NCBI RefSeq assembly: GCF_022631375.1
Contig: NZ_JALBGC010000004.1
Span: 496,001 to 560,000, forward strand
Reading direction: 5' to 3'
Length of the DNA: 64,000 bases
DNA from: Hymenobacter cyanobacteriorum
Lineage (GTDB): Bacteria > Bacteroidota > Bacteroidia > Cytophagales > Hymenobacteraceae
A program made the position numbers and the translations under genes. This document shows positions 1-9,113 of the stretch, one piece after another. The notes under the pieces were generated by a model. The model did not search any database and was not told the origin of the DNA. It saw only the letters and a program-made list of their open reading frames with translations. Numbering within the stretch: position 1 is the first letter of the stretch; every line of letters starts with the position of its first letter.

Positions 1-8
1 GTAAACCG

Positions 9-1097
9 CTACGGCACTACCACAAACGCGGGCAGGCCCAATTTGCTGCGGCGTCCGCCCAGCTTCAGGCCTTCATCGACATACTTGCAGTCCTTGCCCA
101 GGGCGTTGGGCTGCTCGATGACGCCGAGGTTAGGGTTGTCTTCGCGGGCCACGTAGATGCGGCCGTCGGGCCCGCGCTGCAGGGCGCCGATTTTGCGGTT
201 GGCCGACTTGCCCACTAGGGTCTTGGCTTTGGTTTTGAGGTCGAACTGCCAGATTTGGGTTTCGCCGCCGCCCACGCCGTTGCAGGTGCCGTAGAGCTTG
301 CTGCCGTCGGGCGAAAACTCCACGCCGTAGGCCTCGGCGAAGGGCCCGAAGCTGCTGGCGTTGCTCACCTTGCCGGTGCTGCGGTCGAAATCGTAGAGCT
401 CGAAGCGGTTGGTTTCGCGCCAAAGGGCAGCAGCCAGGTGGCGGCCGTCGGGCGAGAACTTGAGCGCGCCGATGGCGTTGCGGCCGGGTCCGGCGTTCAT
501 GCTGCCCACGTTGCTCATCAGGGGTTTGCCAGCCACGCCATCGGCCGTGAGCAGGTAGCTCACGAAGGCGTTGGAGTTCCAGCGGTGGGCCACAATCCAC
601 ACGTCCTTGCCGTTGGCGTGGCGCACGGCGGCCAGCTTCTCGGCCACCGGCTGAATGAGCAGCATGTTCACACGGGGCAAGTCGCCGAGGCCGTCGGCGC
701 GGGTCATGTCGACAATGGAGTAGCGCAGGCCGTTAGGCGTGCCCTGCGGAGCCACCGTGAAAATGTAGAAGATGTTGCCCGAGCCCGGGTCGGGCACGAT
801 GAGGGCCGACTGGGTGCTGCTGCCGCTGCCCATCAGGTGCACGCCGTTGGGCATGGGCTTGTGCAGGCGGTTCCACACGGTTTCGCCGTTGGTGTAGAAG
901 AGCAGCTCGCCTTTGGCCGTGGTGGCCACGGCGCAGCCCTCGTAGGTGCTCATCTTGCCGTCGTTCAGCGGTTTGGGCGTGCCATCAGCAAAGGTCAGGC
1001 CGGCCTGCTGGCCGAAATACCAGATATCGGTGGGACGTTGGGCGCGGGCCGCCCCGGCAAGCAACAGCGGCAGCAAAACAAGAAAAAGGCGTTTCAT
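9..1097 (-). CDS. Secreted beta-propeller (WD40/PD40-like) protein
   Basis: Predicted 362-residue exported protein. I chose the internal ATG at 1097 because it gives a clean signal peptide (MKRLFLVLLPLLLAGAARAQ) directly before the mature sequence; an upstream in-frame ATG at 1166 would add 23 basic residues that hide it. The mature part begins with WYFGQQAGLTFADG and has repeated blade-like segments such as LKFSPDGRHLAAALW and VEFSPDGSKLYGTCN, the SPDG pattern of WD40/PD40 propellers. The opening resembles the N-terminal region of Bacteroidota gliding-motility-associated surface proteins, but no C-terminal sorting domain is visible, so it may be a shortened relative or periplasmic. Function and ligand are unknown. 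The stop codon is close to the window edge, but the gene is complete. Confidence 0.75.
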   Translation of the reverse strand: MKRLFLVLLPLLLAGAARAQRPTDIWYFGQQAGLTFADGTPKPLNDGKMSTYEGCAVATTAKGELLFYTNGETVWNRLHKPMPNGVHLMGSGSSTQSALIVPDPGSGNIFYIFTVAPQGTPNGLRYSIVDMTRADGLGDLPRVNMLLIQPVAEKLAAVRHANGKDVWIVAHRWNSNAFVSYLLTADGVAGKPLMSNVGSMNAGPGRNAIGALKFSPDGRHLAAALWRETNRFELYDFDRSTGKVSNASSFGPFAEAYGVEFSPDGSKLYGTCNGVGGGETQIWQFDLKTKAKTLVGKSANRKIGALQRGPDGRIYVAREDNPNLGVIEQPNALGKDCKYVDEGLKLGGRRSKLGLPAFVVVP

Positions 1098-1171
1098 AGG
1101 GTAAGCAAAGCGGGTGATGATGCGGCGTAAACGAAAAAACCGTGCCGGGTGGTGTAATGAGTACATCTAAC

Positions 1172-1278
1172 GAACGTCATGCTGAGCGCAGTCGAAGCAT
1201 CTCTGCCGCGTAATGCAATCCAATCGAAAGGATTACTACTGCGGTAGAGATGCTTCGACTGCGCTCAGCATGACGTTC
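1172..1278. repeat. Palindromic element, GTCATGCTGAGC family, copy 1
   Basis: Inverted repeat whose outer arms read GAACGTCATGCTGAGCGCAG and continue through TCGAAGCATCTCT. The arms pair perfectly for about 36 bp, then imperfectly around an AT-richer centre. It lies between the propeller gene and the GT87 gene on the same strand. Copies of this family recur at 6684, 14825, 23917, 34212, 44444, 52418 and 61361. It has no coding role and no T-tract typical of a terminator. Confidence 0.9.
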
Positions 1279-1283
1279 TTTTT

Positions 1284-2645
1284 TTATCTCGTTGTAAAAT
1301 TTCCTACTGGCCGGGCCAGCAGCAGCCCCAGCACGCCCAGGAGCCCCAGCGGCGGCAGGAAATACAGAAAATGCAGCTCCACCGGGTTACCCAGTGCCAG
1401 CGCAACGCCATTGAGTGGCAGCAGCAGCGGCAGCAACAGGAGTAGCAGCAAGAACTGCCTGCGCCGGGGCTGCTGCTGCGTAAATGCCAGCAGCGGCAGT
1501 AGCAGCACGGCATCATAATACAGGTGGTAGGTGGTGAGCAGCGTGAGCGTACTGATTACCAAAAACAAATACCAGCCGGCCAGCCGCTGGCCCCGCCGCC
1601 ACTGCCGCGCCAGCCAGCCCAGCGCCGCCAGCCACAGCGCCCCGTGCAGCCACGGGTGCCCGGCGCTGCTGCCGGGCCGCAGCCACTCCAGCACGTTGCC
1701 TAGCTCCAGCCGCAGTGTGAGGCCCTGAGTAAGCGGATAGTCGGGGTCGGCCGGGTCGAAGGATTGGGCACGCACCTGCGCCAGCAAGTGCTGGTAGGTG
1801 GGCAGCAGCTCCGACGGAAAAGCCGCCCAGTGCCACGCCAGCGCGCTCAGCAGCGCCACTACGGCAGCGGCCACGGCCAGCGCCCGCCACTGCTTCCGCC
1901 AAAGAAACCATGCCACAAACGGCAGTAGCAGCGTGACTTTAAATGCGGCCAGCCCCAGTAGCAGCCCCGCCAGCACCGGCCGCCACCCGCGCGCCAGAAG
2001 AGGCGATGCTGCGCTTTCGACAGCTGCTTCAGTAATCCCAGCGCCACTCGTCGCCAGTGCTTTGGTGCTACCCGCTGCCACGGCCAGCGCCCCCACGCCC
2101 AGCGCCAGCGCCGCAAACGTCGGCTGGCCCGTGAGCAGCGCCGGCACCGTGCCCTTCAGTGCCAGCGCCAGCAGCAAAAACTGCCACCATAGTACTGCTG
2201 GGGCAGCTTCGGCCCGCAGCACGCGGGGCCACAGCCTCGCCAGCAACCCCAGGCTCAGCACGGCCAGCGCGTACCACAGCGGCCACGCCACCGCATACGG
2301 CAGCTGCCCGACGGACACGCCAAACAGCGCCGCCGCCCACGGCGGGTACAGAAACGGCAGGTTGGGCAGGCCCGGTTGGGTGCGGCTGGCGAGGTGTTCG
2401 CGCTGCGCAATGCGCTGCCATCCGGCTTTCAGCGTGGCATCGTCGTAGGGGTTTTCGCCTTGGCGCAGCACCTCCTGCCCCACGTAGCAGGTGCGGAAAT
2501 CCATGGGCCGGTCAGCATCGGGCCGGGGCTCGCGCAGCACGCGGCTGGCGTGGAAGGCGGCAATCAGAAGCAGAAACAGCAGGAGCAGGCGCGGCACGGG
2601 GGCAATGTAGCGCGAACTTTTAGTTCGCGTCGCCGGCCCGCTCAA
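1284..2645 (-). CDS. GT87-like polytopic membrane glycosyltransferase
   Basis: About 453 residues, mostly hydrophobic, with roughly ten predicted membrane spans. After the first span comes an extracytoplasmic segment with DFRTCYVGQEVLRQGENPYD and then FLYPPWAAALFG. A xxGxNPYD loop followed by YPP is characteristic of GT87/DUF2029 polyprenyl-phosphate-sugar-dependent transferases (GT-C fold). The donor is probably a polyprenyl-phosphate sugar; the acceptor is unknown. The first about 15 residues are translated from a palindromic element (2605-2726), so the true start is uncertain; a GTG just before PRLLLLFLLL would remove the repeat-derived residues. Residues around 180-205 (Ala/Ser/Thr-rich) look like an expanded loop. 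Confidence 0.7.
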   Translation of the reverse strand: MSGPATRTKSSRYIAPVPRLLLLFLLLIAAFHASRVLREPRPDADRPMDFRTCYVGQEVLRQGENPYDDATLKAGWQRIAQREHLASRTQPGLPNLPFLYPPWAAALFGVSVGQLPYAVAWPLWYALAVLSLGLLARLWPRVLRAEAAPAVLWWQFLLLALALKGTVPALLTGQPTFAALALGVGALAVAAGSTKALATSGAGITEAAVESAASPLLARGWRPVLAGLLLGLAAFKVTLLLPFVAWFLWRKQWRALAVAAAVVALLSALAWHWAAFPSELLPTYQHLLAQVRAQSFDPADPDYPLTQGLTLRLELGNVLEWLRPGSSAGHPWLHGALWLAALGWLARQWRRGQRLAGWYLFLVISTLTLLTTYHLYYDAVLLLPLLAFTQQQPRRRQFLLLLLLLPLLLPLNGVALALGNPVELHFLYFLPPLGLLGVLGLLLARPVGNFTTR

Positions 2646-2726
2646 TGTAGCGCGGACTTTGTAGTCCGCGTATCTGCGCCGTTAAAACCGTCCGGGTGCG
2701 CAAAATGTAGAGTTCGCACTACAGCT
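2605..2726. repeat. Cluster of TAGCGCGGACT palindromes
   Basis: Three short imperfect copies of the TAGCGCGGAC...GTCCGCG type (units near 2606-2630, 2645-2670 and 2705-2726) between the L,D-transpeptidase and GT87 genes. The same family occurs at 14198-14270, 38171-38240 and 39007-39031. The cluster overlaps the N-terminal coding frame of the GT87 gene as first called. Confidence 0.75.
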
Positions 2727-3477
2727 ACTGCGCGGCCAGGGCAGCCGGTGCGGCTGGTTCGTGGTGCTGCTCGAAATACGCGTAGCCCGGCCGCAGCCCG
2801 CGCCAGTAGGCCAGGTGCGGGCTGTTGGGCCGTTTCGCCAGCTCTGCATCGGTAATGGGAAACGGGAAAATGTGCACTGGAATAGCCGTTTGCCCGGCCG
2901 CGCGGGCCAGCACGGCCAGCAAATACACTTCCTCGATGCCCGCATCGGTGATGGGCAGGCAGCCAATCGTTACCTCGCCGCCGTGGATGAAAATGTCGCC
3001 GCCCGGGTCGGGCTCGCCCAGGGCGCGCTCGGCGGCGGTGGGGTAGTTGAGGCCCAGCGAGAGGTGAAAATTGCTTTTGGGGTTGAAGCGGTCGATTTCG
3101 TAGAAGCCCTCTGGCACCTGGCCGTCGCCGGCCCGGCGCTTGGGCCCGAGCGTGCCCGAAGTAGCCGCCAGCGGATAGGCGTGCAGCAGCTCATACGGGC
3201 CGCCGTTGCGGTTGCGCGCCCACACTTCGAGCTCGCGGTGGGTTTTCAGGAGCCGAAACAGGATTTCGAGCCGGTCGGGGTCGAGGGAGCGGGCACGCAG
3301 CCGGGCGGCCACCACCGGCCCCGCCGTGGCCCGCGCCGCCCGCACCCGCGGATACGTCAGCTGCTGCCGCCAGAATGCCGCGCTGCTATCTACCGGGGCC
3401 GGTTTGGTGCACGACTGCGCCAGCAGCGGGCAGCCGGGAAATAGCAACAACAGGTAGCACGACAGCCGACGCAGCAT
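2725..3477 (-). CDS. YafK-type murein L,D-transpeptidase family protein
   Basis: About 250 residues with an N-terminal export signal ending near LLAQSC. The catalytic domain shows the YafK-branch pattern: GPKRRAGDGQVPEGFYEI, then FHLSLGLNYP, then IFIHGGEVTIGCLPITD, which holds the catalytic His and Cys of the YkuD fold (His165 and Cys173 counted from this start). Such enzymes act on peptidoglycan in the periplasm, either forming 3-3 links or, for YafK/DpaA, releasing attached lipoprotein; which applies here cannot be told from sequence. The start was set at the second Met (MLRRLSCYLL) because it begins with a positive n-region; an ATG nine bases upstream is possible. Confidence 0.85.
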   Translation of the reverse strand: MLRRLSCYLLLLFPGCPLLAQSCTKPAPVDSSAAFWRQQLTYPRVRAARATAGPVVAARLRARSLDPDRLEILFRLLKTHRELEVWARNRNGGPYELLHAYPLAATSGTLGPKRRAGDGQVPEGFYEIDRFNPKSNFHLSLGLNYPTAAERALGEPDPGGDIFIHGGEVTIGCLPITDAGIEEVYLLAVLARAAGQTAIPVHIFPFPITDAELAKRPNSPHLAYWRGLRPGYAYFEQHHEPAAPAALAAQ

Positions 3478-3645
3478 AAGGCACAATCCGGAACGATGAG
3501 GAATGGGCCTACAACGGTATTCAGGAATTTATATTTTGTCCGCAAGCTGCCGTTTTTTGCTGGCGCTGCCAAGGTCGGCTTCCGGCCCTGGCAGCGCGGG
3601 AAATAGCAGGTCACCTGCCTATTTTGCGTCTCATTCGCCTCCGCT

Positions 3646-6600
3646 ATGCACAAAATGGGTATTCGAAGTTTTGCCCTGATTATTCTGGCAGTCCTATTAA
3701 TCGGACTACCCGCCCGGACACAAGCGCAGGACTGGCAGCGCGACCCCGTACTGAGCCAGGTGCTGGTGAAGCAACTGGTGCGCGACGCCGCCGGCCTGAT
3801 GTGGGTGGGCACCGACGAGGGCCTGCTGCGCTACGACGGCTACGAGCTGGTGCCCCTGCGCCGGCTGCTGCGCGCCGGCACCCCCGACACCCTGCCGCCC
3901 GGCCCCGTGCAGGGCCTGGCGGCCGATGCCACGGGCGCGCTGTGGGTGGGCGGCCCGGCCGGGCTGTTTCGCTACGTACCGGCCACGGGCCATCTGGCCC
4001 GCGTGGCGCTGCCCGAGGTGCCCCGGGGCCGCGCCGAAGTCTACGAGCTGTGGCCCGACCCGCGCACCCGCCGGCTGTGGGTGAGCTACGCCGCCGGCCG
4101 CCTGGTTTGCCTGGGGCCCGATGGCCGGCCCGACCCCGCCGCGCCCATCTGGCACCTGCCGCGCCCGGTGCGCTGGCTGGCCCCCGAAGCCAGGGGCGCG
4201 GGCCGCTGGGTGCTGACGGATGGCGCGCGCCTCTTCCACCTGGCCGGCGGCCGGGCCACCGAAACGCCCGGGCTGCCCGGCCGTTTCCTGCTGCCCGTGC
4301 CCGACACGCAGCCGCAGCAGTTTGTGAGCACCCAGGCGCTGTACGAGCAGGCCACGCCGGGCGCGCCCTTGCGCGAGCGCCGCCGCTGGCAGTCGGCTGG
4401 CGGGGAGGAGGGCTTCCAGCCGCTGCGGCTGCCCGGCCGCACCTGGGAAATGGTGAGCCGGGGCCAGCTGATTACCCTGCACTGGCCCGCGGGGGGCCTG
4501 CCCGAAGTCAGCCTCGGCCCGGCCCCCCGCGATGGCAGCTCCAACACGCCGCTCAAATACACCGTGCAGGCCACCTCCGATGGCCTGCACTGGACGTATT
4601 CGCGCGGCCGACGCGGCTGCTACAAGCTGCGACCCTTGCCGCCCTTCATCACCCCGCTGGCCGGCCCCGGCGGCGAAACCTACAGCACGCGCGGCCTCAC
4701 CCGCCTGCCCGACGGGCGCTTGCTGGTGGGCGGCTATGGGAAGACGCTGGTGCAGGCTGCCGGCCCGCCCACTGCCCCCTTGCAGCCCCTACGGCTGGGC
4801 CAGAACCAGCTGCCCCGCATTCTATACGGCCTGCTGACCGTGGGCCAGCGCGTGTTTTATGCCGAAGAAAACCACGGCTTTGGGGAGTTGAACCCGCGCA
4901 CAGGCGAGCTGCTGGCGTATAACTTCGGACCGGGCAGCCCACCCAACGCCGTGGCCCAGGCAATGCTACACGACTCGCAGAGCCGCGTGTGGGGTGGGGC
5001 CAAGCCGGGCCTGTTTCTGCTCGATACCGCCCGGCACCTTGCCCGGCCCTACGCCACGGGTGCGGCCGCCGCCATTCTACCACAGCTCGACGTTCGCGGC
5101 CTCGCCCAGGGCCCGCACGGCCAACTGTGGCTGGCCACCAATAAAGGCCTGTACTGCCTGCGTCCGGCGAGCGGACAACTCGTGCCCTATGGCCCGGCGC
5201 AGGCTGGCTACCACCACCTGCCCACGGCCGATGTGCTGTGCGTTTATGCCACGCCCACGGGCCAGCTGTGGCTGGGCACCCGCGACCAGGGCCTCCTGCT
5301 GCTCGACCCCGGCCGGGGCATCGTGCAGCGCTACACGGTGGGCACCGGCTTGCTGAGTGCTACCGTGGTGTCGGTGCTGCCGGGCCGAAATGATGAGGTA
5401 TGGGCCGGCACCTACGCCGGTTTGGTGCGCGTGCAGCCCGCCCGCCGCCGCGCCAGCGTGTACGGCGAAGCCGACGGCCTACGCAACGCCGAGCTGAACC
5501 GCCAGGCCGCCTGGCGCGACGCCGACGGCACCCTCTACTTCGGCGGCGTGGGTGGCCTGCACCGGGTAGAGCCTGCCCGCGCCCCGGCCGATGTGCCTGC
5601 GCCGCGGCTGCTGCTCACCGGCACCACCAATTACCAGGAGGCCGGCCCCCGCGGCCGCACCAGCTACGCGGTGGCTCCGGCCGGGGCCCCGCTGCGCCTG
5701 CCGGCCGGCACCCAGTTCGCCGCCTGGCACCTGGCCCTGAGCGACTACCTGACGCCCGAAGGAGCGCGCTTCCAGTACTGGCTGCTCGACAAAAGCGGCC
5801 GGGTGCAGTGGCACGCCTTCACGCCACGCACGCTGCTGCTGCCCGTGCCGCAGCCGGGGCGCTACACCCTGCTGGTGCGGGGCGAAACGGCCAAGGGATT
5901 ATTCGCTGCCAATGCGTTGCGCCTGCCGCTGGAAGTGCAGGCCCTGTGGTGGCAGCGCCCGGTGGTGTGGGTGCTGGCGCTGGCCCTGCTGGCAGGCGCG
6001 GGCTACTGGCTGCACCGCCGCCGCCTGGCCCGCGCCCTGCGCGAAGCCCAACTGCGCACCGGCATCGCCGCCGATTTGCACGACGAGGTGGGCACGTTGC
6101 TCACCCGCGTGAGCGTGCAGGCCGAGCTGCTGCGGGGCCTGCCGGCCGACCTGCAGGAAGCCGCCCTCGACCGCCTGCTGCGCAACAGCCGCGCCGCCGC
6201 CAGCACCATGCGCGACGTGGTGTGGGGCATCGATGCCCGCGCCGACTCGGCCGGCTCGCTCTTCGACCGCATGCGCGAGTACCTCGACCAGACGGCCGCG
6301 GCCGCCGGCTGGCAAACCGAGCTCAGCACCACCGACTGGCCCGATACGACCCCGTTGCCGCCAGCCGTGCGCCAGTCGGTGTACCGCATTTTCAAGGAAG
6401 CCGTGACCAATGCCGTGCGCCACGCCCAGGGCGCCACCCTGCTACGCGTGCGAATGAGCCGCCGGGCCAACCAACTGATGCTCAGTATTACCGACGACGG
6501 AGTGGCGCAGCCTGCCAAGCCGGTCCGCACCGGCATGGGCCTGCTGAACATGGCGCAGCGGGCGGCCGGGCTGGGCGGCCGCTTGCGCGCGGAAGCGCAG

Positions 6601-6648
6601 CCTACCGGCGGGTTCGAGGTGCGGCTGGAAGTGCCGCTGCCCGATTAA
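3646..6648 (+). CDS. Sensor histidine kinase with periplasmic Reg_prop beta-propeller
   Basis: 1000-residue one-component-style sensor. It has a signal peptide (about 1-27), then many propeller strands with the LMWVGTDEGLLRYDGYEL and LWLGTRDQGLLLLDP signatures of two-component regulator propeller repeats. A Y_Y_Y-like beta domain follows (about 650-765), then one membrane span (about 768-788). The cytoplasmic part has a HisKA_3 dimerisation helix with DLHDEVGTLL (His812 is the predicted phosphoacceptor) and a C-terminal HATPase domain with KEAVTNAVRHA and GMGLLNMAQRA. The NarL/LuxR-type regulator convergent at 6809-7465 is the obvious partner, since HisKA_3 kinases normally pair with LuxR-type regulators. 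No AraC or receiver domain is fused, unlike BT-type hybrid sensors. Confidence 0.9.
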   Translation: MHKMGIRSFALIILAVLLIGLPARTQAQDWQRDPVLSQVLVKQLVRDAAGLMWVGTDEGLLRYDGYELVPLRRLLRAGTPDTLPPGPVQGLAADATGALWVGGPAGLFRYVPATGHLARVALPEVPRGRAEVYELWPDPRTRRLWVSYAAGRLVCLGPDGRPDPAAPIWHLPRPVRWLAPEARGAGRWVLTDGARLFHLAGGRATETPGLPGRFLLPVPDTQPQQFVSTQALYEQATPGAPLRERRRWQSAGGEEGFQPLRLPGRTWEMVSRGQLITLHWPAGGLPEVSLGPAPRDGSSNTPLKYTVQATSDGLHWTYSRGRRGCYKLRPLPPFITPLAGPGGETYSTRGLTRLPDGRLLVGGYGKTLVQAAGPPTAPLQPLRLGQNQLPRILYGLLTVGQRVFYAEENHGFGELNPRTGELLAYNFGPGSPPNAVAQAMLHDSQSRVWGGAKPGLFLLDTARHLARPYATGAAAAILPQLDVRGLAQGPHGQLWLATNKGLYCLRPASGQLVPYGPAQAGYHHLPTADVLCVYATPTGQLWLGTRDQGLLLLDPGRGIVQRYTVGTGLLSATVVSVLPGRNDEVWAGTYAGLVRVQPARRRASVYGEADGLRNAELNRQAAWRDADGTLYFGGVGGLHRVEPARAPADVPAPRLLLTGTTNYQEAGPRGRTSYAVAPAGAPLRLPAGTQFAAWHLALSDYLTPEGARFQYWLLDKSGRVQWHAFTPRTLLLPVPQPGRYTLLVRGETAKGLFAANALRLPLEVQALWWQRPVVWVLALALLAGAGYWLHRRRLARALREAQLRTGIAADLHDEVGTLLTRVSVQAELLRGLPADLQEAALDRLLRNSRAAASTMRDVVWGIDARADSAGSLFDRMREYLDQTAAAAGWQTELSTTDWPDTTPLPPAVRQSVYRIFKEAVTNAVRHAQGATLLRVRMSRRANQLMLSITDDGVAQPAKPVRTGMGLLNMAQRAAGLGGRLRAEAQPTGGFEVRLEVPLPD

Positions 6649-6683
6649 GCGGCTGGTTGAATCAGAAAAAATACTTCAAAACG

Positions 6684-6782
6684 GTCATGCTGAGCGGAGT
6701 CGAATCATCTCTACCTCAATAGTAAATCAAACGAATGAATTGCGTTGCGCAGTAGAGATGCTTCGGCTGCGCTCAGCATGAC
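6684..6782. repeat. Palindromic element, GTCATGCTGAGC family, copy 2
   Basis: Arms begin GTCATGCTGAGCGGAGTCGA and end with the complement GCTCAGCATGAC. The copy is diverged: the two arms differ at several sites, for example TCGAATCATC against CCGAAGCATC. It lies between the convergent kinase and response-regulator genes. Confidence 0.85.
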
Positions 6783-6808
6783 TATTCTGACGGCTTATCT
6801 GGGTCTGA

Positions 6809-7465
6809 CTATAGCTGCCCCTTGGCGTGGCGGCTCAGCAGCTCGGCGCGGCTGCTGACTTGCAGCTTGCGGTAGATGTTTTTGACGTGGGTGCGCACGG
6901 TGTCGGGCGAGAGGCCGAGGCGGGTGGCCACCTGCTTGTCGCCGAGGCCGTCCACCATGCCTTCGAGCACCTGCTGCTCGCGCTCCGAGAGCAGGCCGGC
7001 CTGGGCGGTGGGGGTGGGCTTGAAGTGGGCCAGCACCTGCCGGGCCACGGCGCGGCTCATGGGGGCGCCGCCGCGGGCCACTTCCAGCACGGCGGCTTTG
7101 AGTTCGGCCAGGGGCTGGTTTTTGAGCACGTAGCCGCTCGCGCCCCGGCACAGGGCCTGGTAAATGCGGTCGGGGTCGTCGAACACGGTGTGCATCACCA
7201 CTTCGGTGTCGGGCAACAACTGCTTGAGGCGGGGCAGCGAATCGAGGCCGCTGCGGCCGGGCAAGCCCACGTCGAGCAGCACCACTTGCGGGGCTTGCAG
7301 CAGGTCAGGCAGCTGTTCGAAGAAAGCTTCGGCCGAGCCGGCCAGCAGCACGCAGCTTAGCTCGGGCTGGCGGCAGAGGTAGTCGGAATACAGCTGGCGC
7401 AGCTCGGGGTCGTCTTCGACCAAGGCTAAGCGCAGAGGAGCAGTGGTGGAGAAAGCAGCAGACAT
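6809..7465 (-). CDS. NarL/LuxR-family response regulator
   Basis: 218 residues. The N-terminal receiver domain (about 10-130) has the acidic pair EDD (17-19), the phosphoacceptor Asp65 in VVLLDVGLPG, the conserved Thr in VVMHTVFDD and the Lys in GYVLKNQP. The C-terminal LuxR helix-turn-helix (about 155-215) has LSEREQQVLEGMVDG and LSPDTVRTHVKNIYRKL. It is convergent with the propeller sensor kinase and is probably its output regulator. Targets are unknown; the divergently transcribed glycine-rich and T9SS genes are candidates by position only. Confidence 0.93.
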   Translation of the reverse strand: MSAAFSTTAPLRLALVEDDPELRQLYSDYLCRQPELSCVLLAGSAEAFFEQLPDLLQAPQVVLLDVGLPGRSGLDSLPRLKQLLPDTEVVMHTVFDDPDRIYQALCRGASGYVLKNQPLAELKAAVLEVARGGAPMSRAVARQVLAHFKPTPTAQAGLLSEREQQVLEGMVDGLGDKQVATRLGLSPDTVRTHVKNIYRKLQVSSRAELLSRHAKGQL

Positions 7466-7469
7466 CAGG

Positions 7470-7477
7470 CAAAGGTC
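7470..7477 (-). promoter_or_regulatory. Possible -7 element for the response regulator
   Basis: On the minus strand this reads GACCTTTG, one base from the Bacteroidota -7 consensus TAnnTTTG, a few bases upstream of the response-regulator start. The same octamer occurs in opposite orientation at 7561. No good -33 TTTG is seen. Confidence 0.3.
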
Positions 7478-7560
7478 CAGGCTTTTCGGCCCTGAAAAAA
7501 GGGCTGTGCCTACCGCATTTGAGTGATGCCGGCGGCTTGCCCGCCCTTCGGCCCCGGCCA

Positions 7561-7568
7561 GACCTTTG
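7561..7568 (+). promoter_or_regulatory. Possible -7 element for the glycine-rich protein gene
   Basis: GACCTTTG, one mismatch to TAnnTTTG, 50 bases before the chosen start at 7619. It forms a divergent pair with the octamer at 7470. Confidence 0.3.
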
Positions 7569-7618
7569 CCCCATCCACTAGCCCGGCCCGCCCAGTGCGG
7601 CTACTTTTTGCTTTTTCG

Positions 7619-9073
7619 ATGGCTCGTTTCTCTACTTTTCTGGCTGGCGCGGCGCTGCTGGCCCTGCCTTTTTCGGCCCTGGCGCAGGGCGTGCTCATTG
7701 GCCCGGCGGGCGGCGGCACGGCGGCGGCCGGCGCGGCCCTCGAAGTGCGCTCCGATACCAAGGGTTTCCTGCCGCCGCGCCTCACCTACGCCAACCGTGT
7801 GGGCATGACCAACGCCGTGGCCGGCATGCTGGTGTACCAGTCCGACTCGCCCGGCGGGCAGCCGGGTGCGGGCTACTATTATTACACCGGCGGGGGCTGG
7901 CTGCCGCTCCAGACCCAGGGCGACAACCTGGGCAACGGCGTGGCCGGCACCAACATCAACCTCAACGGCAACAAGCTGGTGGGCTCGGGTGGCAACGTCG
8001 GGCTGCGCATCGAAGGCTTAGGCGGCGGCCGGGGGCCCGACAACAACGCCGTGCTCGATTTTACCATTGGCGATAAAGGCGTGGTGCTGCCGCGCTTCAA
8101 CTACCAGACCCGCGCTGCCCTGGGTACGACCCCGCCCCAGGGCTTGGTGTTTTTCAATACCGATACCAACCACCTCAACGTGTACGACGGCACGAGCTGG
8201 CAGGAGGTGAGCACCACCGCCAGCTCGGCCACCGAATATACCTACACGGCCCCGGGCGTGCACACCTACGTGGTGCCCGACGGCGTCACGTCCGTGCACC
8301 TGGAAGTGGCGGGCGCCTCGGGCAGCAACCGCCTGGGGCAGGACCTGTCGGGCCCGGGCGGGCTGGTGTCGGCCGATGTGCAGGTGACCCCCCTCAGCAC
8401 CCTGTACCTGCTGGTGGGCGGCACCGACGGCAGCAACGGTGACCCCAACGGCAGCGGCGGCCTGAGCCTCGATACCAACACCCGGACCCCGGCCTCCAAC
8501 CCCAACGGCGAGAACGGCGGCGGCGCCAGCGAGGTCCGCTACGTGACCTCGCTGCCCACGCCGGGCAGCTTGCCCGGGCGCAGCACCACGCAGCTGGTGG
8601 CCGGGGGCGGCGGAGGCGGCGGTTCGTTTCTCCCAAGCACGGGAGGTATTCGCTACGCCAATGGCGGCGGTGGCGGCTTTCGCGTCGACCGCAGCACCGG
8701 CAACCTAGTAACCCAGGGCCAGGACGGTGACAACAATCCCAATGCCGCGAGCTACGCCGGGCGTGGCGGCACCAGCACGTCGGGCGGACGCCAGGGCATG
8801 GGCTCGGGCGGCAACGACGGGGCGGCCGGCCTGGGCGGCAACGCGAACACAACGTCGCAGCGGATAAGCCAGGGGTACGGCCCGGGCGGCGGCGGCGGCG
8901 GCTACTTCGGGGGCGGCTCGGGCACCTACGGCGCCGGGGGAACCAATCCTGGCGTGGGCGGCGGCGGCGGCGGGGCCTCGTATGCGTTCAGCAACGCGCG
9001 CATCACCAACGTGGTGCACCAGCAGGGCGTGAACACCGGCAACGGCTACATCAAGCTCACGGTCAACCCGTAG
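7619..9073 (+). CDS. Exported glycine-rich surface protein
   Basis: About 484 residues from the ATG at 7619, chosen because it starts a clear signal peptide (MARFSTFLAGAALLALPFSA, cleaved near ALAQG); the longer frame from 7523 would bury it. The N-terminal half has two copies of a Bacteroidota surface-protein motif: GFLPPRLTYANRVG followed by GMLVYQSDSPG and GYYYYTGGGW, and VVLPRFNYQTR followed by GLVFFNTDTNHLNVYDG. From about residue 200 the chain has a beta segment (YTAPGVHTYVVPDGV) and then long Gly/Asn/Ser-rich tracts of the glycine-rich-protein type (LVAGGGGGGG, GPGGGGGGYFGGG). Possibly an adhesive or matrix-like cell-surface protein. It is followed 40 bases later by a T9SS cargo gene and may be cotranscribed with it. 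It carries no obvious T9SS tail itself. Confidence 0.75.
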   Translation: MARFSTFLAGAALLALPFSALAQGVLIGPAGGGTAAAGAALEVRSDTKGFLPPRLTYANRVGMTNAVAGMLVYQSDSPGGQPGAGYYYYTGGGWLPLQTQGDNLGNGVAGTNINLNGNKLVGSGGNVGLRIEGLGGGRGPDNNAVLDFTIGDKGVVLPRFNYQTRAALGTTPPQGLVFFNTDTNHLNVYDGTSWQEVSTTASSATEYTYTAPGVHTYVVPDGVTSVHLEVAGASGSNRLGQDLSGPGGLVSADVQVTPLSTLYLLVGGTDGSNGDPNGSGGLSLDTNTRTPASNPNGENGGGASEVRYVTSLPTPGSLPGRSTTQLVAGGGGGGGSFLPSTGGIRYANGGGGGFRVDRSTGNLVTQGQDGDNNPNAASYAGRGGTSTSGGRQGMGSGGNDGAAGLGGNANTTSQRISQGYGPGGGGGGYFGGGSGTYGAGGTNPGVGGGGGGASYAFSNARITNVVHQQGVNTGNGYIKLTVNP

Positions 9074-9113
9074 CCGGGGCGGGGCCTCTGCTACCCACTC
9101 TTTCTTGTTGCAC

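Noticed and set aside
1172..1278. Palindromes as CRISPR repeats
   Set aside because: Copies are kilobases apart, intergenic and palindromic over most of their length, with no regular spacers and no cas genes.
8880..8990. GGC trinucleotide tracts as phase-variation repeats
   Set aside because: They keep the reading frame and are mixed with other codons, so they look like coding for glycine runs rather than slippage switches.
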